A DNA stretch of 64,000 nt from Gonatopus flavifemur (GCA_018340375.1 JAFFJZ010000004.1:34818001-34882000), one strand, 5' to 3'. Positions 46,074-57,690 are shown, numbered from the stretch's first letter. The notes: generated by a model from the letters alone, not told the origin. Translations and numbers: made by a program.

Positions 46074-46297
46074 CACTGAGAGAAAGGGCCTACTCAAATA
46101 TTCGACAGCTAGGAAATTTAGTCACTGTAAATAAGAATTTAGTTGTGCCAGCTAAATTTTATTTGTTTTAACTATATTTTTTATTCTTATTGAACAAACC
46201 ATTTTATTCATGTTTCAGACAGCTAGACTTTTATTTACCCCAACTAAAGTCTAACTAGCGCAAATAAAACTCTAGCTGCGATAACTTTCTCTCAGTG
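46074..46297. mobile_element. CAC-type MITE with AGCTA/AAATAAA words
   Basis: Ends CACTGAGAGAAAG, flanked by TA. The interior repeats AGCTA, AACTAAA and ATTTAGTT words. 224 bp. Confidence 0.88.
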
Positions 46298-46432
46298 TAC
46301 TTGACAGGATGTTTATAATATTTAATCATGTATCCTCCTCAATACGAATGTTTGAGATTTGCAATAAATCGAATTTATGATATCTTATAATTTGGGCAAA
46401 TTGAAAGAAGATTGAATATCACAAATACTCAA

Positions 46433-46864
46433 GGGGATACCAGCGCCGTGACACTAGCCAAATCCTTTCTGACAAATCATGCACGGAGAAAAAATGGTTT
46501 GCTACCATAGCGCCTACAAAGGAATTTGTTGTCCTTGCAAAAATATTAACTCCGGCAGCTAAGACGTGAGTTCTGTTAACAAATTGGCTTATGTCAGCAA
46601 AAAAAATGTAGTTGTGTCAATCATTTTTCTTGCTCTTTTAGCTAATTTTTTTGTAGCCGCTATAGTAACAGACCTGCTTGTTATGCTAGCAATACTTTTT
46701 TCTCCGTGTGTGCAAATAAAGCAACACAATCGAAATATCGCTCTGTACAGACTTTCTTCAATCAATAAAGATGGTCTGTACAGAGCGATATTTTAATTAC
46801 ATTGCTTAATTTTTGCATAATTTGTCAGAAAAGATTTGGCTAGTGCCACGCCGCTGGTATCCCT
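46433..46864. mobile_element. piggyBac-like MITE hosting a CAC-type MITE
   Basis: Ends GGGGATACCAGCGCCGTG and AGGGATACCAGCGGCGTG, flanked by TCAA and TTAA. Resembles the ends of 8457-8550 (GGGATACTAGCG). A central hairpin repeats GCTCTGTACAGA words. It carries 46482-46708. Confidence 0.72.
46482..46708. mobile_element. 227-bp CAC-type MITE, copy a
   Basis: Ends CACGGAGAAAAAATGGTTTG and CACGGAGAAAAAAGTATTG, flanked by TG. Nearly the same sequence and exactly the same length as 47260-47486 and 47700-47926. Confidence 0.92.
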
Positions 46865-47193
46865 TTAAGTGAAGGCAATATGTTTTGATGCGAAAAACAG
46901 GATAGCTGAGATTGGAAATTACATCACATCAAACCCCAGCGGAGTTTATACCAGTCTATACGAAATGATGTTATGCATAGTAAATTGTATTCAATTCACA
47001 TCCTATGTGGAAAAATGAGCATTGAATCCTGTCATGATGGATCAGATAATGCATAACCAGAAATTGATTGTGATTTTTATCATATATCACGTGAGTAAGT
47101 CCTATGATGATGTTTGCGATATAGGGGGAATATTCCTCCCATGATAACACATAATAATCGCAATGCATTCTTATGTAGTTCTGTGATGCACAT

Positions 47194-47539
47194 CCACTTA
47201 ACACACAATGTCTCGGTAATGTCTCGAAATATAACTCCGACATAACCGAGACATTTTTACACGGAGAAAAAATGGTTTGCTACTATAACGCCTACAAAGA
47301 AATTGGTTGTCCTTGCAAAAATATTCACTACAGCAACTAAGGCGTTAGTTCTGTTAACAAATGTGTTTATGTCAGCGATAAAATTTAGTTGTGTCAATCA
47401 TTTTTCTTGCTCTTACAGCTAATTTTTTTTGTAGGCGCTATAGTAACAGACCTGCTTGTTATGACAGCAATACTTTTCTTTCCGTGTAATATTACAACAA
47501 TATTTCGAGTTATGACTGAGACATTGCGTGCTATGTGGG
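47194..47539. mobile_element. CCCA-type MITE split by insertion
   Basis: Ends CCACTTAACACACAATGTCT and CCCACATAGCACGCAATGTCT-like, with inner words ACTCGAAAT/ATTTCGAGT. Interrupted by 47260-47486. Duplication unclear. Confidence 0.65.
47260..47486. mobile_element. 227-bp CAC-type MITE, copy b
   Basis: Sister of 46482, flanked by TA, inserted in the CCCA-type MITE. Confidence 0.92.
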
Positions 47540-47699
47540 AAACATTGATCTACGTTGACACAACCAATATCATGCCTATGATATCTTATAAGGTTAGGGA
47601 GAGTAGAATCCTATCATATCTTATGAGCTCTTACGGGGATATCAAATAGGTGGTTATTCCGATCATGTTCGTCGCAAGGGACTCCTATCACAATGTTTG

Positions 47700-47926
47700 C
47701 ACGGAGAAAAAATGGTTTGCTACTATAGCGCCTACAAAGAAATTTGTTGTCCTTGCAAGAATATTCACTACAGGAGCTAAGACGTTAGTTCTATTAACAA
47801 ATCTGTTTAAGTCAGCAAAAAAATGTAGCTGTGTCAATCATTCTTCTTGCTCTTACAGCTAATTTTTTTTGTAGGCGCTGTAGTAACAGACCTGCTTGTC
47901 ACACCAGCAATACTTTTCTCTCCGTG
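47700..47926. mobile_element. 227-bp CAC-type MITE, copy c
   Basis: Sister of 46482, flanked by TG. A paralogous stretch at 47107-47128 reads ATGTTTGCGATATAG with no insert, giving the empty site. Confidence 0.93.
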
Positions 47927-47963
47927 TGCGATATAGCGGAAACAGTTTTCCTATGATAACCTA

Positions 47964-49068
47964 CACTGTAAAAAAAAACTGGAAATTTACTGTGCAACTG
48001 GACTGGAAATTTCCAGTGCTAGTACTGGAATATGGATATTCCAGTACATGTACAGAGATTTTGTTGTTACGTTACTGAAAATTTACCAAGCATAACTGAA
48101 AATTCAGTCATTGTACTGGAATTTTCAAGTTTGAGATGATGTACTGAAATTTTGCCATGATTTCGCGAAAATTTTACCGGCTCGTACTACAATTTTATAG
48201 TTCTGGTGCACCAAAAAAAAATATTCCCTCAAAAAGGACTTGAGAAAAAATTTGGAATTTAGAAAAAAAAACCTAATCGTTGGTATACTGGAATTATACA
48301 GGTTTTTAACTGCAATTCTCAGGTTTTGTGATGGAATTTTCCAGTTACTATGCAATTGAATTATACAGGTTTTGAACTGCAATTTTCAGGTCGTGTGATG
48401 GAATTTTCCAGTTGCTATGCAACGGAATTTAATCACTGTTGCACTGAAATTTTCCACTTCTATTGGATTTCGTCATTTCTGGCAGGAAAAATTTCAAGTC
48501 TTTATATTAAAAATTTCCTGATTGAGATTTTGAATAATAATTGTAATTGTAGCCAATGAAATTGATATATGAGGTTTTTCCAAGACTTATCCTCTTGTGT
48601 TCTAGATATGAAGCATATGTAGTAACCCAAGCTGGCCTTCCAACATGTCGCGCTATATAGCTCATCGGTTAGGTCTTAGGTTTCAGTTGGTAGGCAGGTA
48701 GAAAAGTGTGGGTTCAAATCCTGTTAGGTAGACATGAGTTTCTGTCCATCCAAATGAACGATCAAAAGTTTCTCAATCATCTTGGAACACAAGGACCCTG
48801 CAAAATCACTTTGCGTGAGCAATTTTTTTTCAATTTTCATGGATATTTTCAGCATTAATTTTCCAGTACATGTCCTGGAAAAGTCCAGCTCGTGTACTGA
48901 AAAATTCCAGTACCGAGGCTCAGAAAATTTCCAGTTTTGATGCGGAAATTCCATAACGTTTGCACTGAATTTTTGCAGTACAAATGTGCTGAAATTTTCC
49001 GGTACATGTACAGGTTAATGACTTCCAGTACATGTACTGGAATTTTCCGGTGAAATTTTTTTACAGTG
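47964..49068. mobile_element. 1.1-kb CAC-type element with tRNA-like module
   Basis: Ends CACTGTAAAAAAAAACTGG and CACTGTAAAAAAATTTCACC, flanked by TA. The interior iterates CTGGAAATTTCCAGT and GTACATGTAC. Paralogous DNA at 47140-47180 lacks it. A tRNA-like module lies 347-413 bp from the right end. Confidence 0.9.
48650..48735 (+). ncRNA. tRNA-like pol III module E
   Basis: Plus strand: TATAGCTCATCGGTTAGG (48655-48672) is very close to a standard tRNA D-arm/box A; box B is GGTTCAAATCC (48711-48721); a T8 run follows at 48823-48830. The T-arm pairs only with wobbles. Confidence 0.65.
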
Positions 49069-49673
49069 TATCATATTAATCGCAATTCATTCTGATGTAG
49101 TTAAGTTGTAAAGCAGCGGATCTCTGGAAGAAAAATTGAAATATCTCATGATTTCTCAATCCGAAGTTATAGCGATTTGAAGTTTTTTGACTTCCAGCCA
49201 ATCAGGATGTAGCAACTTCGAATCATTGTGGGTCCGAAACGAACAATGATAGGATGATTTGATTTTTTTCCCAGAGATCCGCCGTTTTCCAAATCAACGA
49301 ATGGTATCAAGCTGAAGTATGTAGCACACGGTGCTTCTGAGTTATTTGAATTCGAAAAAACATCTGAAAACGCTCATATCTCTAAAACTAAGGCTTAAAA
49401 AAATTATATATACATATATATATATATACTCACACAACACAGCCATGTCCCAAACTCCCGTGATGTCAGTTCCAAAAGTATTTTTTGAGAATTCTTTTTG
49501 AATACCAGGGATTCGTAAAGAACTTCTTCTGGACTGTCATAACAGGGACTCTTAAAGAATCCTATTATGAATTCATAAGGAGTTCTTTATGAATACATCG
49601 GAACCAGCGTGATGTATGGGCGTATAGATATATAAATTATACATGGTTCCTATGTCAAATTTGAATCCATATA

Positions 49674-49991
49674 CCCAAATAGCACCAGAATATACTATGA
49701 ACGTTCTTCGAATATTCGGAATATGTTCTATGCACATTCCAATGAGACCGTTTCATAGGTGCTATGCATATTCATCGAACGCATGTAAACGAATATACGA
49801 CGGTACGTCAATCAAACTTCGATTGAATGAATATCGTACATTTCGGATGTACTATGTACGTTCTAAGTATATTTAAAACAGTCTCATTCGAATATTCTAT
49901 GAACGTTCGTTATATGTTCTTCGTATCTCATTCGTACATTCTACGAACGTTTCTATTTCGTATATACTTTGAACTTCTGTCGCTGCTTGGG
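49674..49991. mobile_element. CCCA-type MITE with GAACGTTC words
   Basis: Ends CCCAAATAGCACCAGAATAT and CCCAAGCAGCGACAGAAG, flanked by TA. The interior iterates GAACGTTC, TTCGAATA and TATGTTC. 318 bp; the open frame here is an artefact. A (TA)n tract lies upstream at 49406-49431. Confidence 0.83.
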
Positions 49992-50753
49992 TAGGTTAGC
50001 ATTTGCATATTGTGGGAAAATTATGATGAAACGTCATATAAAATTTTCTTGAAGTTAGAAGATTCATTTACGCGTAACGGAGAGTCATCTAGGCGTACTT
50101 TGGAAACAAAATGAAACATTTTCATGCTCCATTTGTTCAAATAAGTATTTTCCACACTTTTTGATTCTCACTAGTGTGCAGTTGTCATAACGTCAACCAG
50201 CTTCTGAAGGGTGTTCGGACGCAGAAAAGCTCACACGGGAAGATCGGAAACCTCGGAAACAGAACCCATATTCCATATAAAACTGTCCACAAATGCGAAG
50301 ATGACTAGATTCATGTCCACTATATTGATTCCGCCATCATAGTTAGGGTCACCAGATCGCCGGCGGCCGAAATGAGAACACCTCCCCTCTCATACCTGAA
50401 GACCTTTTTTTTTTAGAGACCAGTATAAATCAGACCGTGCTTTTCATATATTATATATCCTTATTTTAAATATCTAATGCAGCACAACGAGCATATAATA
50501 TCTGACTTAGAATTCTAATGCTTTGCAACAAATATGTACATCTTATACAGTAAACATGTACTATACACTTCCGTAGGCTTAACCGCAGTCGCTATCAGTA
50601 TCTGCTCCCATAGGTTTGTTTCCACAATCGTATTTTTCTGATGCGCTGATCTTCTTGATAACAGATGCATTTTCTGGTCGCTTAAGAAAACTTTCGAATT
50701 GATTGCAAGTGAAATGGGAAAAATTAAATTTCACCATAAGGATATGTCGTATG

Positions 50754-50880
50754 GGATGGAGGCCAAATCAACGAAAAGACAAATCAACGAAATCAGTGTT
50801 TGAAAAGAGAAAGTGTGACGTATCTCTCTTTTCAACCAACTTTTCATTGATTTGGTTTTTCGTTCATTTGGCCCCCATCC
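50754..50880. mobile_element. 127-bp hAT MITE, copy 2
   Basis: Inserted in the C-terminal coding part of the hAT pseudogene with duplication GTCGTATG (50746-50753, 50881-50888). Same family as 21248. Confidence 0.93.
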
Positions 50881-51779
50881 GTCGTATGTTTTCTACCGTT
50901 AAACGATTTCTTTCTTTCGTCCACTGAGAGTTCATGAGAGAGAAAACTCGCTCACAATTCGCATTGTGACTCGGAATGGCATAAAAAGTTGCGCAATCTT
51001 AAGAATTTCAGAATAACTTTCCAGATCTTGATTTGACTTAAAAAACTTACACATTCTAGAGCTTGCACTTTGATTAGAGTGAAAATCATCATCAAGTTCC
51101 TTTGTTGCTGAAAATTTTTTCAAATTGATCACTTGATCATGTAATTTCAGAAGAAGGATTTCAATTCCGCTTTTCTAACTGTGTAAATAGAAAAATAATC
51201 GAATAATTTATAAATAATTAAATCGACGTCAATCAAACCGAATCTATCTAGCCCGTGATGGATTGCATTATGTGCAATATGTGCTGAGCATCCGACACCA
51301 ATCAAATGAGGATTCAAGGTTTGTTTAAGCTTATAACAAATGTTGTTTCTCCCTCCTCGATTCACTCCTCCAAAACTCGTATTTGTGTTATCAGCAACGA
51401 AAGCATTGACTTTTTCGGCCAGTTCATGTTTTTGCAATACATTTACGATGTACGATGCAATCGTTTCCGCCTTTTCATTATCAAGATCGTGAAAATCTAA
51501 TAATCGGACTATAAGTCCTTTCGTCACATCGAAATATTGGATGGTGATAGGGAAAGGTTAGTGGTACCATGATTACTCCCGTCAGTCCCCACTCCGATGT
51601 ATGGTATATACGTAACCTCTTGTTTGATAATCTCAGTTGAGAAAGGGGAAAAAACACCATTGATAATAGCCTCCGTTTTAGTCCTCGCGCATGATATCTT
51701 TATAGCTATTTCCGAATCCTTAAAAAGGGATCTAACAAGAGGCACAGTGCAGTCCATTTGAGAGTAAGACAGGTGGTGC

Positions 51780-51952
51780 GGTAGGGGGTCTTTTTGCCGA
51801 AAAAGTTTTTCGCCGAATAAACTTAATTCGACAATCGCTAGTCATTTCTAGAGATCACTACGGAATCTCCTAGTGATTTCTAGAGGTGACTATCGATTGT
51901 CAAATTACAGTGTATTCGGCGGAAAACGTTTTCGGCAAAAAGACCCCCTACC
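51780..51952. mobile_element. MULE-like MITE in hAT pseudogene
   Basis: Ends GGTAGGGGGTCTTTTTGCCG, flanked by the 9-bp duplication AGGTGGTGC (51771-51779, 51953-51961). Nine-base duplications are typical of Mutator-like elements. Removing it rejoins conserved coding. Confidence 0.9.
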
Positions 51953-52124
51953 AGGTGGTGCATAACAGGATGAAATGCGAGTACCCCTTCTGCTACAGCA
52001 ATTTTTGTTTCCAAGGGAGAATTCTTCTTAACTACAAATTCATCGAGTGATTTCGAAGTCGACGCATCGTGAATATACGATTTGTGTTTTTCTGAATCCA
52101 AGTGATATTTCAATTCCGTTTGCC

Positions 52125-52527
52125 CTAGAAAATCATAAAAAGGACTGTAACAATATTGCAGAAATCTAACACATGGATAATTGAAATATTTCTATGATAT
52201 TGCTATATGTCACGTTTAGGTTTCAAGGTTCCTTTAAAAACATTGCAATTTTCGTGAATCTTACATTACATTCCATACAATATTTCTGAATTATGTCTGA
52301 AATATTTCCAGAACACTAATGACATATTTCATAGTAATATTTCTTTGGTGATGTATTCAAACATTGCAAAGAACTAACACTACTAACAGTTCAATTGACA
52401 TATGTTTGATACATTTCTGCGACAGGATGATGAAAAGGAAAGATTGAAATATAATTGAGACATTACCGAAATCTATTATGCTGAATGGGCATAATCGTCA
52501 ACGTATCACAAAAGCGTAAATACTAAC
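52125..52527 (-). other. Intron of the BED-hAT gene
   Basis: Donor ATG|GTTAGTA and acceptor TTTTCTAG|GGC. Splicing joins CAT-G and GG-CAA as His-Gly-Gln, keeping the BED finger spacing. The intron holds word-repeat sequence (AATATTTC/GAAATATT), possibly a MITE. Confidence 0.82.
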
Positions 52528-52949
52528 CATGATTTGCGATTGAAATTTTGCAGTCGCACAGATTACATATTGCTATCGTTGCTTTCTCACTAGGCCTAAA
52601 GCATTTGTATTGCTTTTGCAAATCTTTATTAAAAGTGCATTTACGTTTACCCATTGTGCATTTGAGGTTGTACTTCTCAACATCGATCTGCGAAAAATAT
52701 ACGAGCGGTTAACTTCATTTTTCTCATACAATAAACAAAAATTCATACTCAACGTATACCTACCAATTTTTTAGCATTCTTGTCATATGCGGTCTACCGG
52801 AAAGTAGTGATCTACCGGATTAGAACGCATACTACAACATATACGAATGCTGTATGCGGTCTACCTCAGCAGAGCGCACACTGCATCGCATATGCATGAT
52901 GTATGCGGTCTATCTGAATAGAGCACATACAGGAACGCTAAAGGGGAGG

Positions 52950-53854
52950 GGTAACGTTGATTCGGCGAGAAAAAGGCCCAATTTTTAGAATTTTTTTAAA
53001 CGTTAAAAGTAATACAAATTCATTTGATTGATAGTGACATCATAATAGAATATATGAAGAATATTTCCTGAATTTTTCAAACAAAAGTATTGATAATTCA
53101 CTCGATGGTAGCAAATCTTTAGAGCCGGCTCGGTGAGAAGCCGGTGTACAGTTTGAATCAAAATCTACTCGAACAATTCTTTTGAAATTTAGTATACTAC
53201 TTTCTCACATAAATAACCAGGTAACCCTGGGAGCATTTTTTCCGATTTTTAAATTTTTTGTGACACTTAGGAGTGAAAACACCGATTTTCGCTTCAAAAA
53301 ATGGGCCTATTTGTTATTGTAAAATTAATAATTATCAGAAAACAAAGCTCCCAGGGTTACCTGGTCATTTGTGTAAGGAAGTAGTATACTAAATTTCAAA
53401 AGAATCGTAGAAATCGTAAAAATAGATTTTGATTTAAACTGTGCATCGGCTTCTCACTGAGGCGCCTCTGAGGATTTGCTACACTCAGAGAAAAATCTGG
53501 CCGGCACAACCACAGCACGTCGTTGATTTTTGTCTTGGCCATCTTATGTAGTTGCTACAACTACATTCGTGTGATTTTGTTTTGTTTTTCTTGTCATCAT
53601 AACCAAATTTCACGTCACTGCAACCATGAATCTTTGACCATGCGAACATAGTTCCTGTAACCACGTTGCTTTTTCTCAGTGTAACATCGAGTCAATTATC
53701 AATATCTTTGTTTGAAAAATACAGGAAATATTCTTCATATATTGTATTATGATGTCACTATTAATTGAATAAATTTGTTGTACCTATAGCGTTTCAAAAA
53801 TTTCTTGAAATTGTGCCTTTTTTCTCGCCAAATTAACGTCACGTCCCCCCAATA
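52950..53854. repeat. Palindromic element nested in 52774-56496
   Basis: Left arm about 52953-53125 and right arm about 53690-53854 are inverted copies (GGCGAGAAAAAGGC and complement); an inner pair lies near 53210-53240/53335-53380 (CCCAGGGTTACCTGG-like). The right arm is interrupted by 53482-53681. Confidence 0.75.
53482..53681. mobile_element. 200-bp CAC-type MITE
   Basis: Ends CACTCAGAGAAAAA and CACTGAGAAAAAGCAACG, flanked by TA. The opposite arm of the host palindrome (near 53105) gives the empty site. Interior words include GGTTGCA/CAACCA. Confidence 0.9.
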
Positions 53855-53929
53855 AAAAGTCATATGCGGTCTACTCCGGCAAACGAAAAAACAAAGGGCC
53901 AAGAGTAAAATAGAAAAACCACATAATCA

Positions 53930-54432
53930 CCCGAAGAGAACATGAAGCTTCAGCGAACGTTCAGATCAGATGTGTATAGATCGGGCCGGAGCTTCATTAG
54001 AGCTAAGTTTTAGATTCACAAACGTTTGACGAAGGTTCTACGGACGTTGAAATGTCCGCCTCGAAATACGTTCAAGTAACATAGATGGAACGTTCGCTGA
54101 AGGTTCATCGAAGGTTTAACGAAGCTCCACAAAAATATCTATACTTAGATTAATTTATAATAATTTATGTTTATCAATTAATTTATTTTTTATATAAATT
54201 AATCAAAATTAATATAAGTATAGATATTTTTGGGAAGCTTCCTCAAACCTTCGATGAACCTTCAGCGAACCTTCGATCTATGTTTCCTGAACGTATTTCG
54301 AGGCGAACATTTCAACGTCCGTAGAACCTTCGTCAAACGTTTGTGAATCTAAAAGTTAGCTCTAATGAACCTTTGGCCCGATCTATACACATCTGATCTG
54401 AACGTTCGCTGAAGCTTCATGTTCTCTTCGGG
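53930..54432. mobile_element. Fully palindromic MITE, copy 2
   Basis: Second copy of 8868-9379, same ends CCCGAAGAGAACATGAAGCT, 503 bp. Nested in the 52774 element. Confidence 0.9.
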
Positions 54433-54790
54433 CATTGATCAAGAATTCATAATAAGCAATATGAAAATCGATTCATCAATTATTAATTTGAATCAATCAT
54501 TCATTCAAAACACAGACATGTAAACACATAATGTCAGTAAGTGTGCAGGCATATAAACATACATGATAACATGAAACGATACATGAATGTACGTACATCT
54601 CAAAAAATAAAACATTGCATTGAATATACATAAGTGCCGTTACTATACTTTCATTCCCCTGACTTCCTCTCACCTCCTATTAAATAATAAAAAAACACAT
54701 AAGTAAATGATGAATAGTGAATAAATAAGTGATAAAAAATGAACAAGCCACGGATAATAAATAAATGGTGAATACATGTATACAAGTACA

Positions 54791-56248
54791 CTGCCGTACA
54801 AGTTAAAAAGACACTTAAGTCTGTTCAGCCTCGAACGGAGATAATCGACGAAAACGATTTCCTTACGAAAAGACGTTGAAAAATATCATTTCAATAAATG
54901 TTTAAACATTTCTAACGTAAAATGATCATTCTCTTTCCGATTCCGTAAAAAAATTCCAACTTTTTTGTTATTGGCACTGAGAAAAACGACATGCGTTTGT
55001 TCATTTAGAACAATACAAGGGAAAAAAGCACTCAAGTCGACACAAGGGTATTTTACTTGTACAAGCGCCCGCGTGGTGTTCGCCTTACAAGCGGAGAAAC
55101 ACCTCAAGTCCCAAGTCGGGTGGCGTAGATTATCATGATTTCCAAGTTTTTCAATCTTCTCATTGCTTATTAACCCTCTGCCTAGTCAGTGGTTCACACT
55201 AACCCAGACAGCTTGTGAGTTTTTGAAAAAATTGTTATTCCATTCATTATTCTCTACTCGTTGAACATTACATGGTGATGTTGTTGAGGGTTTTGGTGAT
55301 CGATTAAAAAAAACTCCGTTCAAATTGATGTAATTGGAACGGGAATATGATCTGAAAATCTTTTCATGGAAAATATAGTGTGTTACTTCGCGAACAAACT
55401 TTTGTTGGTCTTGTTTGATGTTTGCAATGCTTGGCCATACACTCACCTACGGTGGGTGGATTAACGCCTCAAGATATAAACATTAACCGTGGCCAACAAA
55501 ATATGGTTAATATCGCGACACAATAAACCAATTATGGTTTCAAATCAATTATCTTGGAATGCTCGAGAAAAATCTTAAAACGTGTGTTCTTATAAGTGTT
55601 GTAATTCCTTTAATAATTATATGCCCTTGATTAGTTGTGTTTTATAACTGAATTTATATACTTACTCAGTGGCGAGAACATTTTAGATTCCATAAAATCC
55701 GGTGTTTATACTGTCGAAAAACACTCCACTTCGTATTTGAAAGAAAAAACTATATAAATCGAATGCATATATTAACCGGATTTGTTTTGTTGACAGAAAA
55801 CAATTGATGCACTTCGGGTTTCTCCGCACGTTGGCCGAACAAGACATAGGACTTTTTCTAGTTGTAATGTAGCGCCCAGCTCGAGCAATTTACAACGGAA
55901 GAAAAACTTATGTTCTGATCTATTTCAACTTCTTGTATTCAAGGCTGATCCTCGACACTTTTACAAATCAAGAAGAACCTAAGTCGACTTAGGTTCGCTC
56001 TCAATTGTAAATTGATGATGAACGAGCGTTTTTTCACGCCAAATACAACTTTTCCAAGACTAAGGTCTTTTTTCATCAGGGATGAACGAATTTCCGTCGC
56101 ATAAAACTTGCAATAACGCAAAAACTATTCATCTTTCCTGATTTTCGTTTCGACAGATAGATTCAGAATTCTCTTCCAAATCGATTAATATCAAAATCTC
56201 ATTTTCGTCAAAAAAGTGACTCAAGTGCCTTTTTAATTTGTACGGCAG
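54791..56248. mobile_element. 1.46-kb TACA-flanked element
   Basis: Ends CTGCCGTACAAGTTAAAAAG and CTGCCGTACAAATTAAAAAG, flanked by TACA (54787-54790, 56249-56252). Two minus-strand open frames (54886-55107, 55186-55446) show no recognisable domain. A four-base duplication fits several DNA transposon groups; family unknown. Confidence 0.75.
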
Positions 56249-56524
56249 TACACAAAGTACGTATTCGCATATCTGTTTTTCCCGCCAACCGGGGTAGACC
56301 GCATATTGCAACCTACACCGTTGTTATATGAATTCTACTCAGGGTAGATCCCATACAACAACTGCACAGGAAGCTTCATGCGGCCTACCGGGGTAGACCG
56401 CACACAACAATGCTATGGGCTGCAGCATGCGATCTACCCCGGTAGACCGCATACAACAATCAAAGGACCTCAGTAGCACGCATACGACAAGAATGCCAAT
56501 TTTTTTCCGCGGAACTTTTAACAC

Positions 56525-57430
56525 GTGAATATGAAAACGTTTTTTGTCAACTCAAGTTTACTCATCATCGAAAACGTTGAATCAGTGAATCACCTCTCTG
56601 AACGGCGCGCAAAGTCAGAGACAAAAGAAGTCAACCAATCGTTACACACGTTCAATTTCCTTCGCAAAACTAACCTGATATGTATGAGGCTCGTTTCACA
56701 TGTTTCTTCAGCTCCATGTGACACGTACTTGAGAACTTCCTCACGGAGCGGAAACGCGCAACGCAGAACGCATAAGATTGGTTGATTCCTAGTTGTATTC
56801 GAAAATACCTAGAAATCAACCAATCTCATACGTTCCGTGTTTGCGCTCTTCTTCCGCTCCATGGGAGGGAGGCCGACACTGTTAGAAAACTTCTTCAATT
56901 TAATATGAAATTCTTTGAGAAATGATGTATTCCTATATTAAACCTGACAGCACACAAGAATTCCAAAAGAATTCTACAGATAGACCTCAAGAGCTTTTGT
57001 AGAATACAAAGAGTTATTAAAGAGTTTCTAAACAATTCGATTCGTTAGACATTCACAATTTTCTTTGAAATCCTTGAAGGAGTATCATCGAATTTTTAAA
57101 GAAATCCCAAATGTCTGACGAATCGAATTCTTTTTGCAACTCTTTAAGAATTATTGTGGTAACCTGTATGATGATTGGTGGATCCCTTTCTTTGCCAATC
57201 ATCATACAAGTCTCAAAAGACTGACTGACGGTTACCACAATATCGGAAACATCCTCTATTGGCCAATGAGAGTGTCCATTGGTCGTCGCAAAACAAGGAA
57301 GGGAAAATTGAAAATTTGTATGGAAAATTCATAAAAATGAGGACACTGGCCGAAAAAAGAGGATACGACCTGCAACTAGTATAAATGAGGACATGTCCAC
57401 TAAAATGAGGACGTCTGGTAACCCTAATCA
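56525..57430. other. Non-coding, small inverted repeats
   Basis: CCAATCTTATGCG-type inverted pair near 56765-56845; AATTCGATTCGTTAGACATT inverted near 57035/57110; GTGGTAACC and TGATGATTGG inverted at 57150-57240. No gene; none could be bounded as a complete element. Confidence 0.5.
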
Positions 57431-57690
57431 TAGTTTAGTTTTCTAACTGCGGATTCGGATTCAGCACCCTCGAATTCACGTCCGGCATATTCGATCAGTC
57501 ACCTTGGATTCTTTTTCTGACTTCGGATTCAAATTCAGCATCTTCGAAAACCCTTAAAACCCGTGTCTCATATGAATCTGGTCATTAGGGAGAGAACGAC
57601 TTTATTCGCGTCACCACATTGAGTTTGTCATCTTGGATTAATTCTCCGTTTCCAGATTTGTACTCTATGGGTACATTGTATGTATACATG

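Larger units (their letters stand above)
50579..52654 (-). pseudogene. BED-finger hAT transposase, decayed
   Basis: Begins ATG 52654 with MGKRKCTFNKDLQKQY. The first exon carries C-x2-C of a BED zinc finger (CNLCDCKISIANHG), and after an intron the second exon supplies H-x5-H (HLDSEKH), completing the finger. Next come a hAT-like core (IGVGTDGSNHG, VADNTNTSFGG, LIGVGCSAHIAHNAIHHG) and the C-terminal hAT dimerisation motif (AIPSHNANCERVFSLMNSQW near 50900-50975). The frame ends at 50579. Defects: a MULE-like MITE at 51780, frameshifts near 51548 and 50980, a hAT MITE at 50754, and a missing central segment after YTVRKAELK (near 51150). Fragments are well conserved between breaks, so decay is fairly recent. 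Reads as a dead hAT transposon or a lost domesticated copy. Confidence 0.85.
52774..56496. mobile_element. 3.7-kb element with GCGGTCTACC words
   Basis: Ends GCATTCTTGTCATATGCG and GCATTCTTGTCGTATGCG, flanked by CAATTTTTTA and CAATTTTTTT (9 of 10 identical), which suggests a MULE-type duplication. Both ends iterate GCGGTCTACCCCGGTAGACC-like words. The interior is three younger elements. No transposase. Confidence 0.72.

Noticed and set aside
54886..55446. Two minus-strand open frames as a possible small gene
   Set aside because: Inside a terminal-inverted-repeat element with no domain, splice or conservation evidence; noted only within that element.
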